From: Dyadobacter soli
Lineage (GTDB): Bacteria; Bacteroidota; Bacteroidia; Cytophagales; Spirosomataceae
NCBI RefSeq assembly: GCF_900101885.1
Contig: NZ_FNAN01000004.1
Coordinates: forward strand, 124,001 to 188,000
Direction of reading: 5' to 3'
DNA: 64,000 bases
Shown: piece by piece, positions 35,285 to 45,316 of the stretch
How the letters are laid out: each line of letters starts with the position of its first letter
Position numbering within the stretch: the first letter of the stretch is position 1
Translations under genes and position numbers: made by a program
The notes under the pieces: model-generated
Database searches by the model: none
What the model was told of the DNA's origin: nothing
Seen by the model: the letters and a program-made list of their open reading frames with translations, nothing else

Positions 35285-36151
35285 ATGAAAGGCATTATTC
35301 TGGCCGGCGGTTCCGGTACGAGGTTACATCCGCTTACATTAGCGGTAAGCAAGCAGCTCATGCCGGTTTACGACAAGCCGATGATCTATTACCCGCTGTC
35401 GATACTGATGCTGGCGGGTATCCGCGAAATCCTGATCATTTCGACACCGCACGACCTGCCGCATTTCGAAAAACTGCTCGGCGACGGCAGCCGCCTGGGT
35501 TGCGAATTTACCTATGCGGTACAACCTAGCCCGGATGGCCTGGCGCAAGCATTCATTATCGGCGAGGAATTTATTGGCGACGATAAGGTTGCATTGATCC
35601 TCGGCGACAATATCTTCTACGGATCGGGCCTTTCGACATTGCTCCAATCCAACAACGACCCCGACGGCGGTGTAATTTTCGCCTACCAGGTACATGATCC
35701 CGAGCGTTACGGCGTTGTAGAGTTCGACAAAGACAATCATGTGATTTCCATTGAAGAAAAGCCGGTTGAACCCAAATCCAACTATGCGGTGCCGGGCTTA
35801 TACTTCTACGACAACGATGTGGTGGAAATCGCGAAAACTATCCCTCCTTCCCCCCGCGGCGAGCTCGAAATCACGGATGTGAACCGGGTATACCTCGAAC
35901 GCGGCAAATTGAAAGTAGGTGTCCTCAACCGCGGCACGGCATGGCTCGATACGGGTACATTCCAGTCGCTCATGCAGGCCGGGCAGTTTGTTCAGGTAAT
36001 CGAAGAACGCCAGGGTTTAAAAGTGGGCTGCATTGAGGAGATCGCGTACCGCATGGGCTTTATTAATGCAGAACAACTGCGTGAAATTGCCCGGCCATTG
36101 CTGAAAAGCGGCTACGGTACTTATCTGGAACGCATTGTAGCGAACGCCTGA
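35285..36151 (+). CDS. rfbA: Glucose-1-phosphate thymidylyltransferase
   Basis: Makes dTDP-glucose from glucose 1-phosphate and dTTP, the step before RfbB. The 288-residue chain has the nucleotidyltransferase signature [20 protein letters not shown], the metal-binding [31 protein letters not shown], and the C-terminal [15 protein letters not shown]. It is last in the galE-rfbB-rfbA set. RmlC and RmlD, needed for rhamnose, are not nearby, so dTDP-keto sugar may feed a different deoxysugar or the remaining genes may lie elsewhere. Confidence 0.95.
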   Translation: MKGIILAGGSGTRLHPLTLAVSKQLMPVYDKPMIYYPLSILMLAGIREILIISTPHDLPHFEKLLGDGSRLGCEFTYAVQPSPDGLAQAFIIGEEFIGDDKVALILGDNIFYGSGLSTLLQSNNDPDGGVIFAYQVHDPERYGVVEFDKDNHVISIEEKPVEPKSNYAVPGLYFYDNDVVEIAKTIPPSPRGELEITDVNRVYLERGKLKVGVLNRGTAWLDTGTFQSLMQAGQFVQVIEERQGLKVGCIEEIAYRMGFINAEQLREIARPLLKSGYGTYLERIVANA

Positions 36152-36190
36152 CGGCCAGTCGCATCCGGGATTAGCACATATTATATTCGA

Positions 36191-36832
36191 ATGAAGTTTT
36201 TGGTAGAGGAAATAGAAGAATATTCCGAGGCCCACACGGAAGATGAGAATGCATTGCTGAAATCCCTTAACCGGGACACACATGCCAACGTTCTCAGCCC
36301 CCGTATGCTCTCCGGACATATGCAGGGGAGGTTTCTTTCGATGATTTCCAGGATGATCCGGCCCGACCGCATCCTGGAAATCGGTACGTATACGGGCTAT
36401 TCGGGCATTTGCCTCGCCGAAGGCCTCAACCCCGGCGGCAAGCTCGTCACCATCGATGTGAACGAGGAACTTGAAAGTTTCACCAGGCGCTATTTCGACC
36501 AGACGCCTTTCAAAGATCAGATCGACTACCGCATCGGCAATGCGCTGGATATCATTCCGACGCTTACCGACACATTCGACATCGTTTTTATCGATGCGGA
36601 TAAAATCAATTATTCTGCTTATTTTAACCTCTGCCTCGACAAAACCCGCACAGGCGGCTTTCTTATAGCCGATAATGTGCTCTGGAGTGGCAAAGTCGTG
36701 GAACAGTTGAAAAAAAATGATAAAGACACGCAGGCATTGCTGGATTTCAACCGGATGGTGCACGAAGATCCCCGGGTTTCCAACATACTGCTACCAATCC
36801 GCGACGGATTGATGATTCTTCAAAAATTATAG
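36191..36832 (+). CDS. SAM-dependent O-methyltransferase (catechol/caffeoyl-CoA type)
   Basis: A 213-residue cytoplasmic methyltransferase of the Methyltransf_3 family. The SAM-binding motif ILEIGTYTGYSGICLAEGL, the metal-binding IVFIDADKINYSAYF and IADNVLWSGKVVE are characteristic. Family members methylate catechol-like hydroxyls or tRNA uridine (TrmR type); the latter fits a stand-alone housekeeping gene. It is 39 bases after rfbA and 33 bases before the LysM gene on the same strand, probably as part of a longer transcript. Confidence 0.88.
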   Translation: MKFLVEEIEEYSEAHTEDENALLKSLNRDTHANVLSPRMLSGHMQGRFLSMISRMIRPDRILEIGTYTGYSGICLAEGLNPGGKLVTIDVNEELESFTRRYFDQTPFKDQIDYRIGNALDIIPTLTDTFDIVFIDADKINYSAYFNLCLDKTRTGGFLIADNVLWSGKVVEQLKKNDKDTQALLDFNRMVHEDPRVSNILLPIRDGLMILQKL

Positions 36833-36865
36833 TACTCAATAGTCCAGGCGAGCATTTACTTTTTT

Positions 36866-39412
36866 ATGGCCAGAACTTCCATTAACAACATCATCTCTTT
36901 TGTTACCGTCCTGCTGCTGACTGCCCATGCAGTTATCGCGCAGGCCCCCGAAATCCCGTCCAGCGTCTCATTCGGCGGCATTACCGTCAAGTTCGATAGA
37001 GGTGCGCAGGATATTATCGAGGAAGACGTCAAAAGTCTGATGTCGAACCGGAAATTCTGGGAAGAAAAAATGGACCGGGCCATTATGCACTTCCCTATCG
37101 TGGAGGGCATTCTGATGGACGAAGAGGTTCCGATCGATTTCAAATACCTGGCTGTTCAGGAAAGCTCTTTCCGTCCCGACGTCGTTTCGAGCTCGAATGC
37201 GGTAGGTTACTGGCAGTTCAAACCCGAAACGGCACGCGAACTGAACCTGCGTGTGGATAATGATGTGGATGAGAGAAAGAATATCAGCTCGTCAACACAC
37301 GCCGCAGCATGGTACCTTAAAAAGAACAACCAGCAGTTCAACAACTGGGTAACGACATTGTATTCCTATTACCAGGGTGCGGGCGGTGTAAAAAAAGTGG
37401 TTCCCGCGAGCTGGGCATACGCACGCGAAGTGACGCTCACCGGCAAAACCGACCGCTATATGCTCCGCTTTTTTGCCCACAAAATCGCATTGGAAGCCGG
37501 TATCGAGCGATATAAGTCGCCGAATGCCTATGTTTTGATGGAATCCGATTACGGCAAAGGCCAGTCGCTCGACGAGATTGCGAAATCACTTGGCGTTCCG
37601 GCTGCCGAGCTGAAAAACCATAACAAATGGCTCAACGACGACAAAATCCCGAACGACCGTGAATACCTTGTAACATTGCCTGTGCCGGTAGACCAGGTAG
37701 CGTCTGTTCGTGAAAAGCTTTCTCTGCCTGCTCACCAGACGGCGGTTGCTTCCGTTTACGAAGACACTGGTTATCCCGTATTGAAAAAGTCCGCTGTTCA
37801 ACTGGAAGAGCCTAATTCGCCCACACTTTACGAAATCAATGGCTTACCGGGTATCGAGGCCCGCGCCGGCGACAAGCCTAAAACACTGGCCAAAGCAGCG
37901 GGCATTCGCACGCCCCGCTTCATGCGCTATAATGACCTGCTGGCAGATATGCCGCTCGTTCCGGGACAAGTATACTATTTGTCGCGGAAACACAGAAAAG
38001 CCGACACGCCCTCGCACGTGGCACGCCCCGGCGATACATGGCTGAGCGTTTCGCAACAATATGGTCTCCGGTTGGTAAGCCTTTTGAAATTCAACAGAAC
38101 CACGAGCCGCAACTACCCTATCCAGACCGGACAGGTGCTTTTCCTGACCAAAAAACGTCCGCGCAAGCAGCCGATCGAGATCATCGCCCCACCGCAACCA
38201 ACTGCACCTGCTAAAAAGGATTCAGTCATCGCTGTTGTGCCTCAAAAAACGCCGGCGGCGGCCACTACATCACCCGCTGCATCGAATAACGACATTCCCA
38301 GCAATCCGTCGGGCCGGAAGAAATACACGCCTGTTTTGGTTGAAAAAAGTGAAAGCAGCGTAACAAAAGAAACCGAGCCTGCTGCGGCACCTGCCGGAGC
38401 CGCTGTTGCGGGAGCTGCTTCATCAGCCGGGAAAACTGCCGGAAATGCAGCGGGGTTGTACAAACCTTCCGGCAAAAGCAACGCAGGAACGCCTACACCT
38501 GCCGCGGGAACGCCCGCCGCAGGGACGCCTGCCGCAAACACCAACGACCGTGTCGTGATCATTACCCAGGACGATACGAACAGCACATTTAAATCAACCG
38601 AAGAGGAGAAACCTGCTGCTAAGGCTGCTACGCCGGGCAAAGTTGTAACGCCAAACACTACGCGTACGACCGCCTCGTCCGGCTCTGTGTACACACGTAT
38701 GCGTGCAGAACGTGCGGCGGAAGGTGAAAGTGAGACTCCGGCTAAGAAAGAAAATGAGCCTGCCAAATGGAGCAATGACGAGGAGAAAACCGAGGCAACA
38801 GCACCAGCGGCGACGAGCTACCATACCGTGCAGTCGGGCGACACGTATTTCGGCATTGCCAGCAAATACAACCTGTCGTTGCGTGAATTGCTGACGCTCA
38901 ATAACCGTTCGGCGCAAAGCCGCCTGGTAACGGGCCAGCGACTAATCGTTTCGAAATCTGGTGAAGCAGCTGCACCGGCGGCCCCAACCAAAGTAGCTGT
39001 GGAACGCCCCGCTCCTGCTTCGACATTCAAAACGCCCGAGGAAATCAAGCAAGAAACCAGGCTTGCCGCCACGCCCGGCAGCGAATTTCATACAGTTCAG
39101 AGCGGACAGACCTATTACAGCATTTCAAAAGCTTACGGCATTTCCATCAAAGAACTGCTTGACTTAAATAACCTGAGCGATTCGGACCGTTTGAAATCGG
39201 GTCAGAAGCTGCGTGTGAAAAAAGGCGAAGGTGGTGAATCGACTGCCGAAAGCCAGCCCGCCGGTGCACAAACGCATACGGTGGCGCCCGGTGAAACGCT
39301 TTTCCGCATTTCCCAAATCTACCATATCAGTGTGGACGATATCAAGAAATTAAACAATATGTCCGGAAATAGTGTTATGGTGGGACAAAAACTTAAAATA
39401 CCTCAGCAATAA
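36866..39412 (+). CDS. Lytic transglycosylase with SLT and LysM domains (MltD-like)
   Basis: An exported cell-wall enzyme of 848 residues that cleaves peptidoglycan glycan strands. Signal peptide 1-25, then a family 1 lytic transglycosylase domain with catalytic Glu99 in [24 protein letters not shown], and [14 protein letters not shown]. Several LysM modules follow, with three clear ones in the last 250 residues ([57 protein letters not shown]) and weaker ones near 210 and 390. A Pro/Ala/Thr-rich linker of about 200 residues with [11 protein letters not shown] repeats separates the parts. Confidence 0.92.
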   Translation: MARTSINNIISFVTVLLLTAHAVIAQAPEIPSSVSFGGITVKFDRGAQDIIEEDVKSLMSNRKFWEEKMDRAIMHFPIVEGILMDEEVPIDFKYLAVQESSFRPDVVSSSNAVGYWQFKPETARELNLRVDNDVDERKNISSSTHAAAWYLKKNNQQFNNWVTTLYSYYQGAGGVKKVVPASWAYAREVTLTGKTDRYMLRFFAHKIALEAGIERYKSPNAYVLMESDYGKGQSLDEIAKSLGVPAAELKNHNKWLNDDKIPNDREYLVTLPVPVDQVASVREKLSLPAHQTAVASVYEDTGYPVLKKSAVQLEEPNSPTLYEINGLPGIEARAGDKPKTLAKAAGIRTPRFMRYNDLLADMPLVPGQVYYLSRKHRKADTPSHVARPGDTWLSVSQQYGLRLVSLLKFNRTTSRNYPIQTGQVLFLTKKRPRKQPIEIIAPPQPTAPAKKDSVIAVVPQKTPAAATTSPAASNNDIPSNPSGRKKYTPVLVEKSESSVTKETEPAAAPAGAAVAGAASSAGKTAGNAAGLYKPSGKSNAGTPTPAAGTPAAGTPAANTNDRVVIITQDDTNSTFKSTEEEKPAAKAATPGKVVTPNTTRTTASSGSVYTRMRAERAAEGESETPAKKENEPAKWSNDEEKTEATAPAATSYHTVQSGDTYFGIASKYNLSLRELLTLNNRSAQSRLVTGQRLIVSKSGEAAAPAAPTKVAVERPAPASTFKTPEEIKQETRLAATPGSEFHTVQSGQTYYSISKAYGISIKELLDLNNLSDSDRLKSGQKLRVKKGEGGESTAESQPAGAQTHTVAPGETLFRISQIYHISVDDIKKLNNMSGNSVMVGQKLKIPQQ

Positions 39413-39423
39413 GCTGTTCCATT

Positions 39424-40023
39424 ATGATTCTCATTGAAAATACGTGCGTTAGCGACGACATCGAAGACCAGGAGTTTGTCTGTAACCTGGACAAATGCAA
39501 GGGTGCATGTTGTGTGGAGGGAGATTCCGGCGCACCGCTGGATGAGGATGAGCTCGCAATTCTCGATGAGATTTATCCCGAAGTAGAGCCCTACCTCACC
39601 GAAGCCGGCAAAAAAGTGATCGCCGCCGAAGGCACCTGGACCAAAGACTGGGACGGCGACTACGTGACGCCGATCATCAACGGCCGCGAATGCGCTTATG
39701 CTATTTACGACCAGAAAGGCATTCTCAAATGCGGCATTGAGGAAGCTTACAATGATGGTAAGATCAGTTATAAAAAGCCGCTTTCCTGCCATTTGTATCC
39801 GATCAGGGTTACGAAATACGAACAGTACCACGCGCTCAACTACGACCGCTGGGAAATATGCAGCCCTGCGTGCAGCCTGGGCCAGCAATTGAAAGTACCG
39901 GTTTACAAATTCCTGAAAGATCCCCTGATCCGTGCTTACGGCGAGGATTGGTACCGCCAGCTTTCCGACGAAATCGACGAGAGACAACAAGCCCGCGCCA
40001 ACGAGCATGAAAAAGGGGAATGA
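39424..40023 (+). CDS. DUF3109 family protein (Cys-rich, YkgJ-like)
   Basis: A 199-residue cytoplasmic protein. The N-terminus has the DUF3109 pattern [20 protein letters not shown] followed by [12 protein letters not shown]; later Cys residues in [28 protein letters not shown] and ICSPACSLG complete a likely zinc or iron-sulfur binding set. Function is unknown. It follows the LysM transglycosylase gene by 11 bases and overlaps the alkyltransferase-like gene by 17 bases, so all three are probably translated from one message. Confidence 0.88.
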   Translation: MILIENTCVSDDIEDQEFVCNLDKCKGACCVEGDSGAPLDEDELAILDEIYPEVEPYLTEAGKKVIAAEGTWTKDWDGDYVTPIINGRECAYAIYDQKGILKCGIEEAYNDGKISYKKPLSCHLYPIRVTKYEQYHALNYDRWEICSPACSLGQQLKVPVYKFLKDPLIRAYGEDWYRQLSDEIDERQQARANEHEKGE

Positions 40024-40339
40024 CTTTTTCAATGACGTTTACGACGTGGTAAGGCAAATTCCCGCAGGCCGTGCCACTTCTTACGGCGCCATTGCCGCGT
40101 ATCTTGGCAACAAGCGGGGCGCAAGGCAAGTAGGCTGGGCAATGGGCAGCAGCTATACCGAAGACGGCATTCCGGCACACCGCGTGGTGAACAAAGCGGG
40201 AGAACTCAGCGCCAGCCAGCTCTTTGAAACACCTACTACCATGCAGGAACGCCTCGAAAGCGAAGGTGTGAAGGTAGCAAACAACCGGATCGTCGACTGG
40301 GCAGAATGCTTTTGGGATCCTGAAAAAGAATTACATTGA
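40007..40339 (+). CDS. Alkyltransferase-like protein (MGMT family, no catalytic Cys)
   Basis: A 110-residue DNA-binding protein of the MGMT family. The usual PCHRV active site reads PAHRVVN, so the alkyl-accepting Cys is replaced by Ala, as in Atl proteins. Those bind O6-alkylguanine and flag it for nucleotide excision repair instead of repairing it directly. The motif [17 protein letters not shown] and the wing GWAMG are intact. I start at the ATG giving MKKGNDFF, which overlaps the DUF3109 gene; a farther upstream ATG would give an unrelated leader. Confidence 0.88.
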   Translation: MKKGNDFFNDVYDVVRQIPAGRATSYGAIAAYLGNKRGARQVGWAMGSSYTEDGIPAHRVVNKAGELSASQLFETPTTMQERLESEGVKVANNRIVDWAECFWDPEKELH

Positions 40340-40342
40340 ATT

Positions 40343-40379
40343 AAAAAATCCCGGCCTTCGAAAAAGACCGGGATTTTTT
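40343..40379. terminator. Bidirectional hairpin terminator
   Basis: A 12-bp stem (AAAAAATCCCGG with CCGGGATTTTTT) closes the transglycosylase-DUF3109-Atl transcript and also faces the convergent small exported-protein gene. Confidence 0.88.
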
Positions 40380-40395
40380 ATGGATTCAGCATTCA

Positions 40396-40794
40396 TCATT
40401 GCAGCGAGATCATTTTGGAACTGGTGCTCTCGATGTTCACTTCCTTTACCTTTTTGTCTTTTTTGTGCGACAGCTCGAAATAGTAAGTTCCGTCGCCCAT
40501 TTCGTCGAGGTTGAACACGCGGCGGTATTTCGTATCGCGGTCGTTGAACACTTCCGAGTAGAAGATTTTACCGGCTTTGTCTTTAAGCACCACACGTAGT
40601 CTTTCATTTGCACTTTTGTCAACCGAGAGGCGCACTTTGTTGCTGTCCCCGATTCTGTACAATGCAGCGTCAAAAGTTACCGCGCTGGCGGTCTCTTTTT
40701 CTTCTTTGTTTTTCTTTTTGTCAGCCGCAAAAGATGTGAAAGACAATGTGAGCGCGAAGGCGCTGGTCAGGATGGAAGCAATTGAGATTTTCAT
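40396..40794 (-). CDS. Small exported hypothetical protein
   Basis: A 132-residue protein with a signal peptide (residues 1-23, cut after SFAA), a Lys/Glu-rich segment, and an Ig-like beta domain ending NLDEMGDGTYYFELSHKKDK. This C-terminal part has the shape of a short sorting- or adhesion-type fold (an LxxGxYxF motif) but lacks the Asn-Pro opening of a true T9SS domain. It probably stays in the periplasm. No function is known. It is monocistronic, convergent with the Atl gene. Confidence 0.68.
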   Translation of the reverse strand: MKISIASILTSAFALTLSFTSFAADKKKNKEEKETASAVTFDAALYRIGDSNKVRLSVDKSANERLRVVLKDKAGKIFYSEVFNDRDTKYRRVFNLDEMGDGTYYFELSHKKDKKVKEVNIESTSSKMISLQ

Positions 40795-40854
40795 GGCTAA
40801 TAAGTATTTAAAGTTTGGCTCTGTACAATCGCACAGTTGACTTTAAATAAAAAA

Positions 40855-40901
40855 AGGATGTGCCAAACGTGGTTTTCATAAACCAAACGCCGGCACATCC
40901 T
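40855..40901 (-). terminator. Two-tier hairpin terminator
   Basis: An outer 10-bp stem AGGATGTGCC/GGCACATCCT encloses an inner TGGTTT/AAACCA helix. On the minus strand it is followed by a run of T (TTTTTTATTT), placing it as the terminator of the NTF2-like lipoprotein gene. Confidence 0.75.
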
Positions 40902-41063
40902 ACTTTTAATACACTGACAGTGAGTAGATTACATTTATTTTCAAAAAACTTTCAACTACTTCGTGACCGGTAGCTGGCTGTTCGGTACCGAACATTTGTG
41001 CCTGAAACCGAACGCGTTATAGGCGGCACGCGGGCGTGTTGCACGTGGCCGTGTTGCATGGGG

Positions 41064-41636
41064 TCAAATTTTTCCTCTGCTTTCGTTGGCAATCTTCTGG
41101 ATCATCGGCAGCCTGCTGGCGGGTATCGGGTGGCGATAATCCCAGAATGCCGACACGCAGACGATCTTCCATTCACCGCCGATCTTTTCAAGCAGCCTTA
41201 CCTCTTTGCTATGGTGAAAATTCTTCTCGGATTTATCGCTGTTGAACTGGTCCCAGGTAAGGTAAGCGACATCATCGTCATAAAATTTGAAAATCATATT
41301 CTTACGCTCCACGATCGGGTGGCTGGATACCGGTTCAGGGTTCGACTGGATGTATTTACCTACCTGCTTGTTGATATCCGTCCAACCTACATTCGAATCG
41401 AACGTACCGTCATCATTACTCCAAGCCTGAAATGCATAGTCGGTTTGCGCATAATTCGATTTCCAGGCATTGAAATCCCGGGCGAAAAATGACTTTGTTT
41501 CATTTTCTATGACTGCTTTAATGGCTTGTTTCTCTTTTTCCAGATTGGCTTGACGGGCAGCTTCCTCCTCTTTGGCTTTATCCTTGCACGAAACACATAG
41601 TATAAAGCCCAACAAAATGACTGACAGTGTTTTCAT
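41064..41636 (-). CDS. NTF2-like (SnoaL/DUF4440-type) lipoprotein
   Basis: A 190-residue lipoprotein with Cys17 in the lipobox (ILCVSCKDK), a Lys/Glu/Ala-rich helix, then a cone-shaped NTF2-like domain: AIKAVIENETKSFFARDFNAW near the start and RLLEKIGGEWKIVCVSAFWD at the end are typical. Such domains bind small ligands or act as accessory folds; none can be assigned here. It stands alone between two terminators, about 200 bases from the symporter gene. Confidence 0.75.
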   Translation of the reverse strand: MKTLSVILLGFILCVSCKDKAKEEEAARQANLEKEKQAIKAVIENETKSFFARDFNAWKSNYAQTDYAFQAWSNDDGTFDSNVGWTDINKQVGKYIQSNPEPVSSHPIVERKNMIFKFYDDDVAYLTWDQFNSDKSEKNFHHSKEVRLLEKIGGEWKIVCVSAFWDYRHPIPASRLPMIQKIANESRGKI

Positions 41637-41762
41637 ATTGCAAAAGTTTAGTTTGTTAAATAAATAACCGAACTCAATCTTTCAACGAAACATCCATCAA
41701 ATAGCGTGAAATACACACCTGATTTTATCAGAAAGTTAATATTTTTTTGGATATATGCAAGA

Positions 41763-41800
41763 AAAAACCCTGGAATTGTGTAACCGTTTCCAGGGTTTTT
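41763..41800. terminator. Terminator after the sodium symporter gene
   Basis: A 13-bp stem AAAAACCCTGGAA/TTCCAGGGTTTTT with a 12-base loop, 35 bases beyond the symporter stop. A and T runs on both sides allow use from either strand. Confidence 0.85.
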
Positions 41801-41835
41801 GAATCTTAATATTTTGCAAAGAAAATGCCGGCTGT

Positions 41836-43302
41836 TTATGCCTGGGGCACATATCGTTTCCCGGCGCGGTCGTGTAGTAACCAGAGGCCTATGAAAGTAA
41901 TCAACCCATTGATAATGAGCCTTTCGAATCCAAATTTATAGCCATTGAACCACTCGGCGGAATGGTCATTGATAATGTAGGTCAATATCGGGGCAAGAAT
42001 GCAGACGAACGGAACGAAGCGGTCCTTCACCGGCCGTTTGAGGAATGCTCCGAAAGAGAATAATCCAAGCAGCGGCCCGTAAGTGTAACCCGCCAGGTCG
42101 AATACCGCCGTGATCACTTCCTTATTATTCATCCGGTTGAAAATCAGGATCACCAGGTAGAAAACTACCGAGAAGCCCACATGCACCCAGAACTTGATCG
42201 ACGACCGCTTTTCTTCCGGGCGCTTTTCGATATTCATAAAATCGATACAGAATGCGGTCGTCAGTGCGGTAAGCGCCGAATCGGAGCTCGCATAAGTAGC
42301 CGCGGTAATCCCGAGCAGGAACGTAATGCCTACCACCAATCCGAGGTGGTTCAATGCGAGCATTGGGTAGAAATCGTCCGTTTTCGGAGTTGTGGGAATA
42401 CCTTGCGCCTCAGCATATACGTAAAGCAATGCGCCAAGCGAGAGGAAAAGGAAGTTGACGATCACGAGAACCACCACAAACCAGAACATGTTCTTCTGCG
42501 CCTCACCGATGTTTTTACAGGTAAGGTTCTTCTGCATTAAATCCTGGTCGAGGCCCGTCATCACAATGGCGATGAACACACCGGCGAAGAACTGTTTGAA
42601 GAAGTTTTTGGGGTCGTTGGTGTCCCAGTAGAATATTTTGGAATACCCGCTCTTTTGAACGCTGGTCCAGATATCGCCTATCCCGTTCAAATTCAGCTCG
42701 CTGGAAACCAGTATGATTGTCAAAATCACCGCGGTTATGAGGAAAAACGTTTGCAGCGTGTCCGTCACGATAATCGTCTTGACCCCGCCTTTGAATGTAT
42801 AAATCCAGATCAGGAATATCGTAATCGCCACCGCCACTTCGAATGGAACACCCAGCGGCTTGAACAATGCGAGTTGCAGCACCTGCGCGGCCACGTACAG
42901 GCGCACGGCCGACCCTATCGTGCGCGAGAGCAGGAAAAAGCCCGAACCGGTTTTGTATGACCAGAAACCGAACCGCTGTTCGAGGTAGGAATAAATGGAA
43001 ATCAAATTCAGCCGGTAATAGAGCGGCATCAGCACCGTACCTATCACAAAGTAGCCGAGAATGTACCCGATCACCACCTGGAAGTATGAAAACTGGATAT
43101 TCGCCACGGCGCCCGGCACCGACACGAACGTGACGCCCGACAGCGAAGTACCGATCATCCCGAACGCCACCAGGTACCACGGCGACTGCCGGTTGGCGGT
43201 AAAAAAAGTGTTGGTATCCGCTCCCCTGGAAGTAAAAATGGACACTGTGATCAGCATTCCAAAATAAACTACCAGTATCGCCAGGGATATGTAAGGGTTC
43301 AT
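41836..43302 (-). CDS. Sodium:solute symporter (SSS family)
   Basis: A 488-residue inner-membrane transporter with about 13 segments. Family signs include IGTSLSGVTFVSVPGAVA (sodium site in the first helix), YRLNLISIYSYLEQRFG, GSAVRLYVAAQVL, FKGGVKTIIVTDTLQTF, ATYASSDSALTALTTAFCID (second sodium-site Ser/Thr) and GYTYGPLLGLFSFG. This Bacteroidetes subgroup is often found near sialic-acid or sugar genes, but here it stands alone, so the substrate is unknown. It is divergent from clpS. Confidence 0.9.
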   Translation of the reverse strand: MNPYISLAILVVYFGMLITVSIFTSRGADTNTFFTANRQSPWYLVAFGMIGTSLSGVTFVSVPGAVANIQFSYFQVVIGYILGYFVIGTVLMPLYYRLNLISIYSYLEQRFGFWSYKTGSGFFLLSRTIGSAVRLYVAAQVLQLALFKPLGVPFEVAVAITIFLIWIYTFKGGVKTIIVTDTLQTFFLITAVILTIILVSSELNLNGIGDIWTSVQKSGYSKIFYWDTNDPKNFFKQFFAGVFIAIVMTGLDQDLMQKNLTCKNIGEAQKNMFWFVVVLVIVNFLFLSLGALLYVYAEAQGIPTTPKTDDFYPMLALNHLGLVVGITFLLGITAATYASSDSALTALTTAFCIDFMNIEKRPEEKRSSIKFWVHVGFSVVFYLVILIFNRMNNKEVITAVFDLAGYTYGPLLGLFSFGAFLKRPVKDRFVPFVCILAPILTYIINDHSAEWFNGYKFGFERLIINGLITFIGLWLLHDRAGKRYVPQA

Positions 43303-43408
43303 TAAAGTGGGTATTTGGGGATTCAGGAGTGGATTAAAAGGCGCTTAAAAGCTTCGGATAGTCTCCGTTTTTAATTAGATTTGCTAATCAAACAGAAATT
43401 TGGTTGTT

Positions 43409-43684
43409 ATGCAAGCGCTCACAGAAACAGAGCTGGAAATTCTGGAAGAAACCGTAGATACGGATATTAAAAAGCTGGTTATCTACAATGACGACGTGAA
43501 TACCTTCGATTGGGTGATCGATACGCTGATCGAAGTTTGCGGTCACAGCAACGAGCAAGCCGAACAATGCACGATTATTATCCATTACAAAGGCAAATGC
43601 TCCGTCAAGGAAGGATCTTTCGAAGAGCTGGCCGGGATGCGGAACGAAATTTGCCGGAGAGGCATTTCAGCGGAGGTGCACTAA
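43409..43684 (+). CDS. clpS: ATP-dependent Clp protease adaptor ClpS
   Basis: Delivers N-end-rule substrates to ClpAP. The 91-residue protein has a flexible acidic N-terminus and the core LVIYNDDVNTFDWVIDTLIE (the YNDDxN binding motif), then CTIIIHYKGKCSVKEGSFEEL, and the closing GISAEVH. I prefer the ATG over an in-frame TTG three codons upstream. In this phylum ClpC or ClpA would be the partner; neither is in the window. It is followed after 45 bases by recR. Confidence 0.9.
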   Translation: MQALTETELEILEETVDTDIKKLVIYNDDVNTFDWVIDTLIEVCGHSNEQAEQCTIIIHYKGKCSVKEGSFEELAGMRNEICRRGISAEVH

Positions 43685-43729
43685 GCTGCCCAGCCTTCGC
43701 CAAGCATCATCAACACTCAGCATCTTCTC

Positions 43730-44344
43730 ATGAACTACCCCTCACGTCTTATTGAGGAAGCCGTCTCCGAAATTTCCCGTCTGCCGGGAATAGGCAAAAA
43801 AACCGCATTGCGCCTGGCACTGCATTTGCTGAAAAGAGACGAGGAGCAAACCCGCTCGCTGTCCGATGCATTGCTGAACATGCGTACCAAAACTACCTAC
43901 TGCACCCGCTGCCACAACATCGCCGACGACGTACTTTGCAACATTTGCAGCAATAACAAGCGCGACCAGACGATTATTTGCGTGGTGGTGGACACGCGCG
44001 ACGTATTGGCGATCGAATCGACCAACCAGTACCGCGGCTTGTATCATGTGCTCGGCGGCATTATCTCGCCGCTGGAAGGTATCGGTCCGTCCGATCTCGA
44101 AATCGACTCATTATTGTCGAGAATTGAAAAACAGGAGGGGGACGAGGCGGTTCAGGAAGTGATATTGGCATTAAGCCCTACTATGGAAGGCGATACCACC
44201 GCTTTTTACCTGCAAAAAAGGCTGAAAGTTACGGGCGTCAAGATAAGCACTATCGCAAGAGGTATCCCCATTGGCGGAGACCTGGAATATGCGGACGAGA
44301 TCACACTCGGCCGCAGCATTGTAAGCCGGGTGGCTTACGATTAA
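43730..44344 (+). CDS. recR: Recombination protein RecR
   Basis: Works with RecF and RecO to load RecA at gaps. The 204-residue chain holds the HhH region SRLPGIGKKTALRLALHLL, a four-Cys zinc finger (CTRCHNIADDVLCNIC), and a Toprim domain with VVVDTRDVLAIEST and LGGIISPLEGIGPSDL, ending GGDLEYADEITLGRSI. All family parts are present at the usual length. The order clpS-recR on one strand suggests co-transcription. Confidence 0.95.
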   Translation: MNYPSRLIEEAVSEISRLPGIGKKTALRLALHLLKRDEEQTRSLSDALLNMRTKTTYCTRCHNIADDVLCNICSNNKRDQTIICVVVDTRDVLAIESTNQYRGLYHVLGGIISPLEGIGPSDLEIDSLLSRIEKQEGDEAVQEVILALSPTMEGDTTAFYLQKRLKVTGVKISTIARGIPIGGDLEYADEITLGRSIVSRVAYD

Positions 44345-44367
44345 CACTAAACACTTGATGTACTATT

Positions 44368-45084
44368 ATGAATAGAACAGACTTTTTGAAGACACTCGCC
44401 GGCAGCGCACTGACTGTTAGCGCATTGGCTGAGCAATCAATCGCCGGGGCGTCGTCTAATACCATACTCGCGGAAACCGCGCCATTCAAGCAAGCCCCGC
44501 TACCTTACGATTTCGGCGCATTGGAGCCAAGCATCGATAAGCTGACAATGGAAATCCACTACGGCAAGCACCACGCGGCTTATGTCAAAAATCTCAACGA
44601 CGCTGTAAAAGGAACCGAATGGGAGAAAAAATCCCTTGAAGATATTATTAAAGGGATCAGCAAAGCGCCTGCGGCCATCCGCAACAACGGCGGCGGACAT
44701 TGGAACCACACTTTCTTCTGGGAAGTAATGGGCCCGAAAAAAACCGCAGCTCCCACCGGCGCCGTAGCCGACGCGATCAATGGCCAGTTCGGTTCATTCG
44801 ATAAATTCAAAGAAGAGTTCGGCAAAGCCGCAGCTACCCGTTTCGGATCAGGCTGGGCATGGCTCGTAGCCAAAGATGGTAAACTCGCCGTAGGCTCGAC
44901 GCCCAACCAGGATAACCCATTGATGGATGTTTCCGATTTCAAAGGAACGCCCATCCTCGGCATCGACGTTTGGGAACACGCCTACTACCTCCATTACCAA
45001 AACAAACGCCCGGATTATGTGAAGGCATTCTGGGATGTGGTAAACTGGGATAAAGTGGCTGAGAATTTGAAGAAAGCTAAGTAA
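44368..45084 (+). CDS. Exported Fe/Mn superoxide dismutase
   Basis: Dismutates superoxide. The domain starts at about residue 40 ([20 protein letters not shown]), with metal ligands His64, the His in HWNHTFFW, and Asp/His in [10 protein letters not shown]. An extra 35-residue leader ([20 protein letters not shown]) precedes it and resembles a Tat-type signal with one Arg. Most superoxide dismutases of this family are cytoplasmic, so this one likely protects the periplasm or envelope. It is 238 residues and follows recR by 23 bases, but its role is separate. Confidence 0.9.
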   Translation: MNRTDFLKTLAGSALTVSALAEQSIAGASSNTILAETAPFKQAPLPYDFGALEPSIDKLTMEIHYGKHHAAYVKNLNDAVKGTEWEKKSLEDIIKGISKAPAAIRNNGGGHWNHTFFWEVMGPKKTAAPTGAVADAINGQFGSFDKFKEEFGKAAATRFGSGWAWLVAKDGKLAVGSTPNQDNPLMDVSDFKGTPILGIDVWEHAYYLHYQNKRPDYVKAFWDVVNWDKVAENLKKAK

Positions 45085-45315
45085 GGAGGAAAGGGAGGAA
45101 GGAGGAAGGGGAGGAATGGCGATGCCGGTATGCTGGTGCAAATTTCTGATTTGTACTTACTATTTGAAGGCCTCCGGCCGGACTATACTGCAAAACGATC
45201 TTGCGGTATTGCCGGCCAGAGGCCTTCGAATATGTAGTCACGAAGGGAAGACCTTCGCGCCATTTTGCGCTTACTAGCATTCCATCCTCCCTTTCCTCCA
45301 TCCTCCCTTTTCTCC
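45085..45315. repeat. MITE-like nested inverted repeat in the sod-TPR gap
   Basis: The outer ends carry GGAGGAAAGGGAGGA in direct (45085-45099) and inverted (45285-45299) orientation. Inside are GAAGGCCTCCGGCCGG (45166-45181) and its near-complement (45212-45227), plus a small CGAAGG/CCTTCG hairpin near 45241. There is no reading frame. The outer 15-mer also occurs between eboC and eboD, so it is dispersed. No target-site duplication was identified, so mobility is inferred. Confidence 0.6.
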
Positions 45316-45316
45316 T

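Noticed and set aside
38240..38780. Long minus-strand reading frames rich in Ala and Val opposite the LysM gene
   Set aside because: They mirror the Pro/Ala/Thr-rich linker in the sense frame and carry no domain or signal of their own.
40998..41060. G/C-rich repeats near the NTF2-like gene as a possible structured RNA
   Set aside because: The repeats (GCACGCGGGCGTGTTGCACG) are short and imperfect and form no convincing long fold by eye.
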